DNA of 64,000 nt from Larkinella terrae (GCF_009668025.1 NZ_WJXZ01000007.1:291152-355151); one strand, 5' to 3'. Positions 36,090-44,539 are shown, counted from the first letter of the stretch. Notes: generated from the sequence alone by a model not told the origin. A program made the numbers and translations.

Positions 36090-36863
36090 ATGAAAAATTT
36101 CCTATTAACCTGTAGCCTTCTTGTGACAGCATTGAGTTTTGCCGTAGCCGATTCGGGTTCGAAAACCGCTCCTCCGGCTGATCCATCCCGTTTGTATGAA
36201 GTTCGGATTTATTACCCGACACCCGGAAATTACGAAGCCATTATCGACCGGTTCCGGAAGTATACCTGCAAAATTTTCGAGAAACACGGCATGACCAACG
36301 TGGGTTACTGGACGCCAATCGATGGCTCGCCCGAGCGGCTGATTTACATCCTTTCGTACCCCAACAAAGAAGCCCGCGATGCGTCCTGGAAAGCGTTCGG
36401 CAGTGATCCGGAGTGGAAAGAAGTGGTGGCAAAAACCGAAGCCAATGGGAAAATCGTCGCGAAAGTGGATCAGATTTTCATGACGGAAGCCGAGATTTCA
36501 CCGAGACTCAAACTGACCAAAGCACCCGGCCGGGTGTTCGAATTGCGGACCTATTCACCGGCTCCCGGCAAACTGAACGACCTGGTGGCCCGGTTTAAAA
36601 ATCATACCCTGAAATTGTTCGAACAACACGGCATGACCAACGTTGCTTACTGGCTCACCACGCAGCCCGACGAAACCGGTCAGTCGAAACTGGTGTATAT
36701 TCTGGCGCATCCCAGCGAAGCCGAAGGCAAGAAGCATTTTGACGAATTCCGGGCCGATCCCAAATGGGTAAAAGCGAAAGCGGATTCGGAGAAAAACGGC
36801 CCGCTGACCACCAAAGTGGAATCCGTTTACATGAAACCTACGGATTACTCGCCGATTCAATAA
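36090..36863 (+). CDS. Exported double-NIPSNAP domain protein
   Basis: 257 residues with a signal peptide of about 20 residues (LTCSLLVTALSFAVA). Two NIPSNAP (dimeric alpha/beta-barrel) repeats follow, at about 35-135 and 145-253. Each has a YEVRIYYPTPG or FELRTYSPAPG strand, FEKHGMTNVGYW or FEQHGMTNVAYW, and LIYILSYP or LVYILAHP. The internal repeat is clear at sequence level. The bacterial family has no known activity. It stands alone and ends in a long inverted repeat. Confidence 0.92.
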   Translation: MKNFLLTCSLLVTALSFAVADSGSKTAPPADPSRLYEVRIYYPTPGNYEAIIDRFRKYTCKIFEKHGMTNVGYWTPIDGSPERLIYILSYPNKEARDASWKAFGSDPEWKEVVAKTEANGKIVAKVDQIFMTEAEISPRLKLTKAPGRVFELRTYSPAPGKLNDLVARFKNHTLKLFEQHGMTNVAYWLTTQPDETGQSKLVYILAHPSEAEGKKHFDEFRADPKWVKAKADSEKNGPLTTKVESVYMKPTDYSPIQ

Positions 36864-36868
36864 TTTTC

Positions 36869-36950
36869 ATTGAGTGAATTGTGAATGAGCGATTGAGTGA
36901 ACCCCAATCGGATTCTTCGCTCAATCGCTCATTCACTAAATCACGCAATG
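36869..36950. repeat. Imperfect inverted repeat of about 33 bp between convergent genes
   Basis: Left arm 36869-36900 pairs with right arm 36917-36950 with a few mismatches. The reiterated words are GAATGAGCGATTGAG and its complement. It occupies almost the whole gap between the NIPSNAP gene (+) and the coiled-coil membrane protein gene (-). Confidence 0.78.
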
Positions 36951-36956
36951 AAAAAA

Positions 36957-38375
36957 TCATTCATTTTCGCCATCCAGCCCTTCCGCGAACCGCTTCCGGA
37001 CGGCCTGGTGAGGGCGTAAGCCGTTGATCGGGCGGGGGGTAGCGTAATTCGTTTTGTCGGACGCCAGCCGTTCCTGATCGGACGAGGAGCGGGCTTTGGT
37101 GGCCAGATTGGAAACCGAGAAAAAACCGTTCCGAAACTGATTGTATTCTTCTTCGCTCATCGCCTGACGAGCAGCCTGCCCTTTTTCGTAGCCATCGTTG
37201 AACGACGCAATCCGGCTGTCGGTGCGGGCCAGTTTCCGGTCGTTGATCAACCGGTCAATATCCTCGGTCAGTTGCTGTTTGCGTTGACGCAACTCGTCGA
37301 GCGAGGGTAACACTTCCAGCTCGTGATCCATGATGTTCTTCTGCGTCAGGTGTTTAGCTACTTCCTGTTGAGCCGCCTGATACTTTTTCTCCAACCGGTT
37401 TCGCCGACGACGCAGCCGCCACAGCTTCGGATCGACCTGCAACCAGCGGAACCAGAACTTCTGCAAAACCGGTAAGCCAATCCCCAGACAAACCGCACCC
37501 GCCAGCGCGAACAAAACGCCACTCAAAACGAACGACATCAGTGCCCACGGGCTGTTAACCAACTGCAGATTCAGCTCGTCGGATTGCTGCAATTGCTGTT
37601 CGATTTTCTGCAAAACGCGCTGGTCCGTCACCGGATTCGGGTTAGTAGGGTCCAGCGGAGTGGCATTCAACTGAATATTTTTGATACTTTTATTGATGGC
37701 TTCTTTCAGCTTGTCCGTCCGGTAGGCGTCATACCGAAACCAGCCCAGAATGACCAGCGTAATAATCGAGAGCGTGGCCAGCCCCATTTTAAACCAGCCG
37801 TATCGCCGAGCGGCTTCGGGTGTGGGATTTGAATTATACGGTTCTTCAATCAGCCGGTCGTAGGCCGGTTTCAGCAAAATGGAAACCATCGCCAGACCAA
37901 CCGCGAACATCCAGGCTTCGACGTTGTTGCGGATATTCAGGGCGTAGGCAACAATTTCGTGCGAAATAATGAGGTCACCGGCGACGAACGAAATACCGGC
38001 AGCCACGAATATCAGACCGGCCAGCAGCGAATATTCCGACGCGGTGTTTTCCCGGCGTTCTTTCAGTTTAACGCGTTCTTCTTCAACGGTTTTGATGTCA
38101 GCTTCCAGGAGTTCCGCGTTTTTACCGGCCAGCGTCGTTTGCATGACGTGATCCTGAAGCCGGTCGTAGGCTTCCCGGCGCAGGGCCGTCGTATCCGCCA
38201 GTTGCTGGTCGATTTCCCGGATTTCGTCGCGCTTGCTATCAACGCGCTCCCTGATCCACTCGTCGCTTACCTGACTCGACAGATACCCTTCGTAATTCTG
38301 GCGGTCGGTGCCTTCGACTCCGCTGGTGTAGCCGTGCTGAAAATCCTGACTGTCATTTGGTTGCTGCTCATTCAT
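36957..38375 (-). CDS. Unrecognised coiled-coil membrane protein, partner B
   Basis: 472 residues, no family recognised. Order: an N-terminal polar segment, a coiled coil (about 45-110), hydrophobic helices near 118-140, 150-172 and 195-215, and a loop with an ATPLDPTNPNPVTDQRVLQK linker. A fourth helix lies near 280-310, then a basic, Arg-rich stretch (LWRLRRRRNRLEKKYQAAQQ) leads into a second coiled coil to about 395 and a charged tail. It follows the 38423-39400 gene by 47 bp, and both share the layout coiled coil, membrane, coiled coil. The gap holds a hairpin. Possibly a membrane scaffold or mechanosensitive-type complex; this is only inference. Confidence 0.75.
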   Translation of the reverse strand: MNEQQPNDSQDFQHGYTSGVEGTDRQNYEGYLSSQVSDEWIRERVDSKRDEIREIDQQLADTTALRREAYDRLQDHVMQTTLAGKNAELLEADIKTVEEERVKLKERRENTASEYSLLAGLIFVAAGISFVAGDLIISHEIVAYALNIRNNVEAWMFAVGLAMVSILLKPAYDRLIEEPYNSNPTPEAARRYGWFKMGLATLSIITLVILGWFRYDAYRTDKLKEAINKSIKNIQLNATPLDPTNPNPVTDQRVLQKIEQQLQQSDELNLQLVNSPWALMSFVLSGVLFALAGAVCLGIGLPVLQKFWFRWLQVDPKLWRLRRRRNRLEKKYQAAQQEVAKHLTQKNIMDHELEVLPSLDELRQRKQQLTEDIDRLINDRKLARTDSRIASFNDGYEKGQAARQAMSEEEYNQFRNGFFSVSNLATKARSSSDQERLASDKTNYATPRPINGLRPHQAVRKRFAEGLDGENE

Positions 38376-38392
38376 ATCTTTTTCCTTTTAAG

Positions 38393-38420
38393 AGGGATTG
38401 GCGTAAGAATGCCGATCCCT
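38393..38420 (-). other. Intercistronic hairpin
   Basis: AGGGATTGGC (38393-38402) pairs with GCCGATCCCT (38411-38420) with one mismatch, in the 47-bp gap between the two coiled-coil membrane protein genes. There is no T-run, so mRNA processing or differential stability is more likely than full termination. Confidence 0.5.
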
Positions 38421-38422
38421 CG

Positions 38423-39400
38423 TTAACCTGCTAGGATGGCCCGTCGCTGGCGTTCCGAAAGCCGGTCGCGGAGGCTGCGGGCAAGCTTGAATTCCGTTTC
38501 AAAGAGATGAATCAACAACGCGCGTCGGGTGTTGATTCGGGCCAATGCGGCTTCGACTTGTTGCAGGGCGGGCAACAGTTGCCATTTCTGCACGCGCATC
38601 GCGTCTATGCTGATTGTTAACTGATTAACTTCATTTCCCCAGGTTTGTGTTTTCGTTTCGCGCTCTTTTTTCAGTTTTTTCCCCTGATTCCAATACCGAA
38701 AATCGTTCTGTAACGCCATTACCAAACCGGAAATTCTTTTTCCGGAAGCAACAAATAGAACGAAAATGAACCCGGAAAGGGCAATCGATTGTAACGCCGA
38801 CTGGTTTTGAATTGCCTGGATGAAAACAAAAAATGAAGTGGCAAAGGGCAAGGCGGTTTCGGTCAACAACCGATGAAACGAAAGGCTGGAGTTGGTTTCA
38901 GTCTTCGTCGCGGGTCGGTAATATTGACCGGAAAAACTGGCCAGAAGGATTCCGAGGGCAATCAGTTGACTTTCCCGAAAATGCGGCTGGACTGTTTCGT
39001 CCAATAAATAATAGGTCCCAATCATAAGTCCAGCTGATGCGGCCAGACCCACCGTGGTTTTCAGAAACTGGGGTTCGCCGTCGGGCCTGGCAGCTTCCAG
39101 TTCATCGGTTTTCCGTTGCAGTTCCGCCATCCGGTTTGACTGCTGTTCGATGAATAGATTCAGTTCACCGATTTTTTCGCCGTGGTTTTCGAGTTCCCGC
39201 TGCAGAAGCGCGGCTTGTTGCTGAAAATACAGATTAATCAGGGCGGTTTTTTCTTCCAGACGGGCATCGGACAGGCCGAGGACAGCCGCTTCGTCGCGGA
39301 GCAAATCCTCATCTTCCAGCCAATTCGGGAGCGGTTCTGGAAGATAAGCGGGGGAATCCGGTAAAGAAGTCTTGTTGTTTAGCTGCTCTGCGAACGCCAT
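38423..39400 (-). CDS. Unrecognised coiled-coil membrane protein, partner A
   Basis: 325 residues, no family recognised. The N-terminal 100 residues are soluble and end in a coiled coil (LQRELENHGEKIGELNLFIEQQ). Three or four hydrophobic helices follow (about 107-125, 140-155, 180-200 and 205-225), then a C-terminal coiled coil with KKLKKERETKTQTWGNEVNQ and a basic tail (LARSLRDRLSERQRRAILAG). It is the first gene of the pair with 36957-38375. Similar overall layout suggests remote paralogy or subunits of one complex. Confidence 0.75.
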   Translation of the reverse strand: MAFAEQLNNKTSLPDSPAYLPEPLPNWLEDEDLLRDEAAVLGLSDARLEEKTALINLYFQQQAALLQRELENHGEKIGELNLFIEQQSNRMAELQRKTDELEAARPDGEPQFLKTTVGLAASAGLMIGTYYLLDETVQPHFRESQLIALGILLASFSGQYYRPATKTETNSSLSFHRLLTETALPFATSFFVFIQAIQNQSALQSIALSGFIFVLFVASGKRISGLVMALQNDFRYWNQGKKLKKERETKTQTWGNEVNQLTISIDAMRVQKWQLLPALQQVEAALARINTRRALLIHLFETEFKLARSLRDRLSERQRRAILAG

Positions 39401-39435
39401 ATCGGACCGGTCACGACCTTGATCAGGTGTTGAAT

Positions 39436-39453
39436 AAAAACCGGTCGAACCGG
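39436..39453 (-). terminator. Short intrinsic terminator after the permease gene
   Basis: Read on the minus strand, CCGGT-TCG-ACCGG is followed directly by TTTTTATT. The stem is only 5 bp but GC-rich with a U-tract, about 50 bp after the permease stop at 39505. Confidence 0.45.
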
Positions 39454-39504
39454 CGTTATATTGTGCAACAAACGGTTTTTCTGAATGGTTCGGCGGTTTT
39501 TTGT

Positions 39505-40860
39505 TTAACGAACCGGGGGCGTATCGGCCAACCGCGGGTTAACGAGTCGGAACAGGAGCAGGGAAGTCACCCCTAATCCGGCAAAAATCAGACTCAGCCA
39601 CAGGTTGTAGTAAACAATGGCAACGAGGCAGACGCTGGACAAAATCAGCGCGATGGCGGGTACGTACGGATAGAAGGGCGCGATAAAGGGTCGTTCGAGG
39701 TTTGGCTCTTTCCGGCGTAACTGAAACAGACACACCATGCTGCTGATGTACATGACGACCGCACCAAGCGCCGATAGAATAATGATGTCGCCGGTTGTGC
39801 CGGACAGTAAGGCAATGATCCCGATGATACCACCACCGATGAGCGCCCAGTGCGGGGTTTGAAAACGGCGGTTGACGGTGGACAGAAAACCGGGCAGATA
39901 ACCGCTACGGGCGAGCGCAAAAATTTGCCGCGAATACCCGATGGTGTTGCAGTGAAACGACGCGATCAGGCCGAACAGGCCCAGGCTGGCGAACACTTTT
40001 GACCACGGACTGTTACGGCCCAGCACCATCGCCAGCGTTTCGGGAAGAGGATAATCAATTTTGCTCAACAACCGCCAGTCACCCGCGCCCGCCGTGAGCA
40101 GCATCGTGCCGAGCGCCAACGCAACCAGCGTTCCGATGCTCAATAAATACCCACGCGGAATGGTTTTCTTGGGATTTTTAACTTCTTCGGCCACCATCGC
40201 AACGCCTTCGATGGCCAGGTAAAACCAGACGGCGAATGGCAACGCGGCAAATACCCCACCGGCGTTGAACGATTCGTTGTGAGCGACCAGGTTTTTGGTT
40301 TCGTAGGCTGGTGCCACCAACGCCATGAAAACCAGCAATTCGACCACGGCCAAAACCGTTACGATCATAGAAAAGTTAGCCGACTCCTTGATTCCCAGAA
40401 TGTTGATGGCAATGAAAACAGCGTAGGTGGTGATTGCTACGCCCAAAACCGGCAGTGCTGGATTGAGAAAATTGGCGTAAGCTCCGAGTGCAGCCGCAAT
40501 GGCAGGCGGAGACATCAGAAAATCAACGAGCGTGGCAAAACCGGCAATGAAGGCTGCCGTTGAGCCGAAAGCGCGTTTGGCATAGGTAAACGGCCCGCCC
40601 GCATCCGGAATCGAGGTGGTCAGTTCGGTGTAACTGAAAATAAAAGCGAGATACATGATCGTCACCAGCAGGGTTGCCACCAGAAAACCGATGGTTCCGG
40701 CAACGGCCCAGCCGTAGTTCCAGCCGAAATATTCGCCCGAAATCACCATGCCCACGGCGATGGACCACAGCTGTGCCGTTGTAATCACTTTCCGCAACCC
40801 GGGCTGGTCTGCCGACTCACCCGATTGGGTGGGCGCAGCGCCTGTAGAGGATTCGACCAT
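39505..40860 (-). CDS. APC-family amine permease, ethanolamine permease type
   Basis: 451 residues and about 12 hydrophobic helices. It matches the ethanolamine permease branch of the amino acid/polyamine/organocation family: ITTAQLWSIAVGMVISGEYFGWNYGW, FSYTELTTSIPDAGGPFTYA, AIEGVAMVAEEVKNPKKTIPRGY and FHCNTIGYSRQIFALARSGYLP. In many bacteria this gene lies beside eutBC (ethanolamine ammonia-lyase); no eut gene is within this window. A related amino acid substrate cannot be excluded. Confidence 0.88.
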   Translation of the reverse strand: MVESSTGAAPTQSGESADQPGLRKVITTAQLWSIAVGMVISGEYFGWNYGWAVAGTIGFLVATLLVTIMYLAFIFSYTELTTSIPDAGGPFTYAKRAFGSTAAFIAGFATLVDFLMSPPAIAAALGAYANFLNPALPVLGVAITTYAVFIAINILGIKESANFSMIVTVLAVVELLVFMALVAPAYETKNLVAHNESFNAGGVFAALPFAVWFYLAIEGVAMVAEEVKNPKKTIPRGYLLSIGTLVALALGTMLLTAGAGDWRLLSKIDYPLPETLAMVLGRNSPWSKVFASLGLFGLIASFHCNTIGYSRQIFALARSGYLPGFLSTVNRRFQTPHWALIGGGIIGIIALLSGTTGDIIILSALGAVVMYISSMVCLFQLRRKEPNLERPFIAPFYPYVPAIALILSSVCLVAIVYYNLWLSLIFAGLGVTSLLLFRLVNPRLADTPPVR

Positions 40861-40954
40861 GTGAGAAGTAAAAAAAGAAATGGGGAAAATGCAAAACCGT
40901 ATTCCCCTACGTTGAAATTCAGGATAGGTATCTAAATAAAAGTCATTTTTGGGT

Positions 40955-41623
40955 TTATTCCAAAAATACTTTCTTCAAAACGGCCCAGAGTTTTCGTTTC
41001 AGCTTCGCGTCGGCTTCGATGGCCGAAAGTGGGTCGGCGAGCAGGAATGTGATGCCAAAAATCCGGATGGGATCGTAACGATCCATCTGGAGGTTGAGGT
41101 GAATGGTTTTGAAGGGAACGCCGAACGAAATAAAATGGTGGAGAACCTTGTTTTCCAAAACCGCGTGGAAATCGACCAGACCTGAACCGGCCAGATTCAG
41201 TATATCGATTTCGTTCAGGTTCAGGTGAATGGCTTTCAGGATGTTTTCGAGGAAAATCAATTCGCCGGGCGTCAGTTCTTCATCGATCAGGATCAGCACT
41301 TTAGGTTTTTCGGCCATTGGAGCTGGTTCAGGTAACGCATTGACTGGCGTCGGAACCAGCGGAGCGGTTGGCTCGACGACAGCCGCAACGGGCGGTGTCG
41401 GTTCGGCTACGGCGATCGGCTGAATCGTTTCCGGTTCTGGCAGTTCAACGGAAACGACCGGAGCGGGTGTGGATTCAGGTTCAGGTAACGCTTGTTCAAC
41501 AATGGGTTCGGGCTCCACGGGCGTCGGTTCCAAAACCGGTTGTTTTTTCAAAACCGGTTCGGGTTCAACGGCCTGATAGAGCGTATCCTGTCCGAAAAGA
41601 TATTGATAAGCGTTTTTTTTCAT
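40955..41623 (-). CDS. Pro/Glu/Val-rich protein with small C-terminal domain
   Basis: About 222 residues from the Met at 41623 (MKKNAYQYLFGQDTLYQ). Residues 18-105 are a low-complexity Pro-Glu-Val linker (EPEPVLKKQPVLEPTPVEPE). The C-terminal 115 residues are folded: KVLILIDEELTPGELIFLEN, LNEIDILNL, HHFISFGVPF and LLADPLSAIEADAKLKRKLW. The ending, with a (L)xADPLSxIxxDxxxKRxLW pattern, resembles the layout of DNA polymerase III psi (HolD) and uracil-DNA-glycosylase-fold proteins. That assignment is tentative. It starts 5 bp after the cytochrome gene, so they are co-transcribed. Confidence 0.7.
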   Translation of the reverse strand: MKKNAYQYLFGQDTLYQAVEPEPVLKKQPVLEPTPVEPEPIVEQALPEPESTPAPVVSVELPEPETIQPIAVAEPTPPVAAVVEPTAPLVPTPVNALPEPAPMAEKPKVLILIDEELTPGELIFLENILKAIHLNLNEIDILNLAGSGLVDFHAVLENKVLHHFISFGVPFKTIHLNLQMDRYDPIRIFGITFLLADPLSAIEADAKLKRKLWAVLKKVFLE

Positions 41624-41628
41624 CAGAC

Positions 41629-42033
41629 TTACAATTTGTACCACTGAATGGCCAGTAGCGGTTTTCGCCGACCATCGAACGTTTTTTGCTCCGGTCCGTA
41701 ATGTTTTACGAGATAATCGAGGATAACCGGCTCGCTTTCACCCAGATCCCAGAGTTTTTGTGTGCGCTGCATCCAGCGGATTTTCTCCTTCCAGCCATCC
41801 CGCGTAAACCGGTTTTGCAGGATCAGTTTGCTCGAATGACAGGCCGTACACTGGGCAACCACGAGCGTCAGGTGTTCATCCGCCACCAGACCGGTATTCG
41901 GATCGCGTTTCACCGAATCGGTCATCACCACGGTCTTTTCCGTTGTCCGGGAAATCGCCGGGCTTAACGCGGACAAGGCCAGCCAACCGGCCAATAAAAC
42001 TGACAGCCCCAGACTTATATTCACAAGCTTCAT
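41629..42033 (-). CDS. Exported monohaem cytochrome c-like protein
   Basis: 134 residues with an N-terminal signal or anchor (ISLGLSVLLAGWLALSALS) and one haem c attachment motif CTACH (in VVAQCTACHSSKLILQNRFT). The pattern with TRDGWKEKIRWMQRTQKLWDL resembles the small cytochrome subunits that accept electrons from sulfite dehydrogenases. A cytoplasmic sulfite-oxidase-like gene lies 35 kb away at 6783, but no periplasmic molybdoenzyme gene is adjacent. It is the first gene before the Pro/Glu-rich protein. Confidence 0.82.
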   Translation of the reverse strand: MKLVNISLGLSVLLAGWLALSALSPAISRTTEKTVVMTDSVKRDPNTGLVADEHLTLVVAQCTACHSSKLILQNRFTRDGWKEKIRWMQRTQKLWDLGESEPVILDYLVKHYGPEQKTFDGRRKPLLAIQWYKL

Positions 42034-42084
42034 ACGTGCTGAAGAAAATTAATGATAAATGTAAGGGATTGGCTAAAATTCAGC

Positions 42085-42185
42085 TTTTTTCTTGTCAGCT
42101 TTGCCCCCAACCCCCTGAAGGGGGCTTTAATCGGTGTGCCAAAGCCCCCTTCAGGGGGTTGGGGGCAAAGCGACTAAGAAAAATT
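42085..42185. repeat. Perfect 31-bp inverted repeat with nested palindromes
   Basis: Arms 42098-42128 and 42141-42171 are perfect reverse complements around a 12-bp loop; weaker pairing extends to about 42085 and 42185. Each arm holds its own palindrome (CCCCCTGAAGGGGG), so it can fold as one long hairpin or as two short ones. It lies between two tandem minus-strand genes (DUF423 then cytochrome), upstream of the cytochrome start. It is the most stable-looking structure in the window. Confidence 0.88.
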
Positions 42186-42207
42186 TTAAAATTTAGACAA
42201 TCTTTAA

Positions 42208-42272
42208 AATGTTGAATGTAAAATGTAAAAGTGATCGCTCCTTAACAACTTTAACATTTTACATTCATCATT
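42208..42272. repeat. Second inverted repeat, adjacent
   Basis: Arms 42208-42231 and 42249-42272 pair with two or three mismatches, built from the word GAATGTAAAATGT. It is immediately downstream of the DUF423 stop codon (42276, minus strand) and next to the 42085-42185 repeat, so two unrelated-sequence repeats are stacked in one gap. Confidence 0.75.
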
Positions 42273-42275
42273 CTT

Positions 42276-42662
42276 TTACCCTTTCATGCTTCCAATCAGC
42301 AACAACGCCCAGCCTGCCAGCATGAGCAAACCGCCAATGGGCGCAACGGCCCCGAATTTGGTGATTCCGGTAAAGCAGATGGCATAAAGCGACCCACTAA
42401 AAATAACGACGCCGAACAGGTAAGCGTAACCGGCCCACGAATAATATTTGGCTGAAGCCGCCGACGTGGCCGGTAACTGCAACAAAATTCCGATAGCCAC
42501 GAGGGCCAGGGCATGATAAAACTGGTATTTGACGGCGGTTTCGAAGGTTTCGGTTCGCTTCGACAATTCGAGCATGGCCCGGAAAGCGTGGGCACCAAAG
42601 GCTCCAATTGAAACGCCCAAAAAGCCCAGAATGGCACCGGATTGTAAAAAGAATTTATGCAT
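42276..42662 (-). CDS. DUF423 family small membrane protein
   Basis: 128 residues and four hydrophobic helices, typical of DUF423 (YwdK/YgdD): FFLQSGAILGFLGVSIGAFG, AHAFRAMLE, FETAVKYQFYHALALVAIGI, FSGSLYAICFTG and APIGGLLMLAGWALL. The start at 42662 (MHKFFLQSG) is chosen; the frame reaching 42734 runs into the upstream yggS gene. Function unknown. It follows the PLP-homeostasis gene by 13 bp on the same strand. Confidence 0.92.
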   Translation of the reverse strand: MHKFFLQSGAILGFLGVSIGAFGAHAFRAMLELSKRTETFETAVKYQFYHALALVAIGILLQLPATSAASAKYYSWAGYAYLFGVVIFSGSLYAICFTGITKFGAVAPIGGLLMLAGWALLLIGSMKG

Positions 42663-42675
42663 GATTGCGGTTTGA

Positions 42676-43338
42676 TCAGTTTCGAGTTCCAAATATCGCA
42701 CTTCCAACCCGGACCATCGTACTGCCTTCTTCAATTGCGATCAAATAATCACCGCTCATGCCCATCGAAAGCTCCCGGAACTGGACGTTCGGTCTTTGAA
42801 AACCGCTCAGCCGGTCGAAAAGCTGCTTGAGGCTGCGAAATTCCTGACGGATCTGGGTTTCGTCGTCGGTGTTGCTTGCCATGCCCATCAATCCCACAAT
42901 TCGGATATTGTGCAGCTGCGCCAGTTCAGGATCTTTCAATACTGCCTCCGCTTCCGGTTCGTCGAAGCCAAATTTCGTTTCTTCCCGGGCAATGTGAATC
43001 TGGAGCAGGCAGTCGATGACGCGCTGGTGTTTGGTCGCCTGTTTATTAATCTCCTGAAGCACTTTCAGGCTGTCGACCGAGTGAATCAGGCTCACGAACG
43101 AAGCCATGTACTTCACCTTGTTGGTTTGCAAATGACCGATCAGGTGCCATTCGATGTCGGCTGGCAGCAAAGGCTGTTTGTCGACCATTTCCTGGACTTT
43201 ATTTTCGCCAAAAAACCGGCAGCCCGCGTCGTAGGCCTCCCGGAGCAATTCGACCGGTTTGGTTTTGGTCACGGCAATCAACCGGGTTTTTTCGGGTAGC
43301 TGGCTTTCGATCTGGCGGATGTTCGCGGCAATTGTCAT
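42676..43338 (-). CDS. YggS/PLPBP family pyridoxal phosphate homeostasis protein
   Basis: About 220 residues. The PLP-binding Lys is in LIAVTKTKPVELL, and further family signatures are FGENKVQEMVDK, EWHLIGHLQTNKVKYM, HSVDSL and ELSMGMSGDYLIAIEEGSTMVRVGSAIFG. It binds PLP without catalysis and buffers vitamin B6 and amino acid balance. Start choice: a perfect -7 box at 43362-43369 predicts transcription beginning near 43356, so the Met at 43338 (MTIAANIRQIE) fits better than 43353, which would leave almost no leader. Confidence 0.95.
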   Translation of the reverse strand: MTIAANIRQIESQLPEKTRLIAVTKTKPVELLREAYDAGCRFFGENKVQEMVDKQPLLPADIEWHLIGHLQTNKVKYMASFVSLIHSVDSLKVLQEINKQATKHQRVIDCLLQIHIAREETKFGFDEPEAEAVLKDPELAQLHNIRIVGLMGMASNTDDETQIRQEFRSLKQLFDRLSGFQRPNVQFRELSMGMSGDYLIAIEEGSTMVRVGSAIFGTRN

Positions 43339-43361
43339 TGTCTGATTACTCAATTTTGGTG

Positions 43362-43369
43362 CAAAGATA
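43362..43369 (-). promoter_or_regulatory. -7 box TATCTTTG for the yggS-type gene
   Basis: On the minus strand the sequence reads TATCTTTG, an exact TAnnTTTG match, 24 bp before the Met at 43338. No clear -33 TTG at the usual spacing. Confidence 0.6.
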
Positions 43370-43504
43370 GCGGATGCAACCGGATTCTCCCCGAAGCTGA
43401 TTCGCGTAGTACGGCTGGAAAATAATGCCGCAATTCATTGAAAAAAGGGTAGGAAACCCTTACTTTACGCCAACTAACACGAATCAAATCAAGTATTAAC
43501 ATCC

Positions 43505-44449
43505 ATGGAGTCGTATAACCAGGACCGACGCAACAATCGTAAAAACTACCTATTAGTGGCATTGGGGATTCTGGCTGCACTGAATTTGTTACTGCTCTAT
43601 TTTTATTACCAGGAGCGGCAAACCAATAAGGCTCAGCAAACTACCTTAACTGACAAAACCCAGGAAATGCTGGTCACCAAAACCCGGCTCGATTCCATTT
43701 CAACGCAACTGGACGCTAAAATTTCCGAAATCCAGTCGCTGGGTGGCCGCGTCGATTCCCTCCTGAAAGTGAAAGAGCAACTCGAAGCCGACAAACGAAA
43801 CCTGCGGAATGTGGCGGCTTTTGACATCAAAAAATACGATGCAAAAATCAAGGGATACCTCTCCATTCTGGACGAAAAAGACAAGGAAATTGGTCGCTTA
43901 AAAGAGGAAAACAGCATTCTTACATCACAAAATCAAACGCTGACGGAAGAAAATACCAGCCTGAAAAATGAACGGCAGGCATTGAATGACACGGTGAACA
44001 CCATTTCGGAGAAAAACCGGGAACTGGCCGAAAAGGTCACGCTGGCGTCGGCCCTGAAAGCTGAAAATCTGGTTGTTAACGCCATCAACCGGCGCGGGAA
44101 AGAGAGCGACGGGGGTGAATACCGGGCCCGGCGGATCGACAAGGTAAAGATCGCATTCCGGCTGTCAACGAATCCGCTGGCGCAACTGAACGAAAAAGAA
44201 ATTTTCCTCCGGATTCTGGACCCCAGCGGATCGGTGATTTCGGATATGGCCACGGGTTCGGGCCAATTTATTTTTAATGGTCAGGAAATGGTTTACACTG
44301 CGAAACAGACCATCACCTACGACAATTCGGGGCAGCAGGTTGCATTTGTGTATGGCCGGGGCAACATTCCGTTCAAGGAAGGAACGCACCAGATCGAATT
44401 GTACTCGGAAGGCTTCAAAATTGGTCAGGGCGAGTTCACGGTGAAGTAA
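43505..44449 (+). CDS. Single-helix coiled-coil protein, unrecognised
   Basis: 314 residues. One membrane helix (YLLVALGILAALNLLLLYFYY, residues 15-35) anchors a long extracytoplasmic coiled coil (about 38-180), then a C-terminal beta domain of about 110 residues (RIDKVKIAFRLSTNPLAQLN, EIFLRILDPSG, HQIELYSEGFKIGQGEFTVK). Inferred topology is N-in with the folded domain outside. The layout is common in Bacteroidota but no function is known. It precedes the ribosomal protein operon, separated by an inverted repeat and a promoter. Confidence 0.78.
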   Translation: MESYNQDRRNNRKNYLLVALGILAALNLLLLYFYYQERQTNKAQQTTLTDKTQEMLVTKTRLDSISTQLDAKISEIQSLGGRVDSLLKVKEQLEADKRNLRNVAAFDIKKYDAKIKGYLSILDEKDKEIGRLKEENSILTSQNQTLTEENTSLKNERQALNDTVNTISEKNRELAEKVTLASALKAENLVVNAINRRGKESDGGEYRARRIDKVKIAFRLSTNPLAQLNEKEIFLRILDPSGSVISDMATGSGQFIFNGQEMVYTAKQTITYDNSGQQVAFVYGRGNIPFKEGTHQIELYSEGFKIGQGEFTVK

Positions 44450-44463
44450 GCAGTTCATTGGGC

Positions 44464-44535
44464 GAAAGCCGGATCGGAGAGAGAACGGGCGGGTTATAAA
44501 AAAAACCGGTCTGACCTTTCTCCTTTCCGGCTTTC
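44464..44535. repeat. Inverted repeat upstream of the rpsF promoter
   Basis: GAAAGCCGGATCGGAGAGA (44464-44482) pairs with 44517-44535 with a few mismatches. The right arm ends 5 bp before the -7 box of rpsF, so the structure forms only in transcripts of the upstream gene and may insulate the ribosomal operon from read-through. Confidence 0.6.
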
Positions 44536-44539
44536 TTCT

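Noticed and set aside
41300-41580. Direct DNA repeats such as GGTTCAGGTAACGC
   Set aside because: They encode the Pro/Glu/Val-rich linker of the minus-strand protein; this is coding low complexity, not a mobile or CRISPR repeat.
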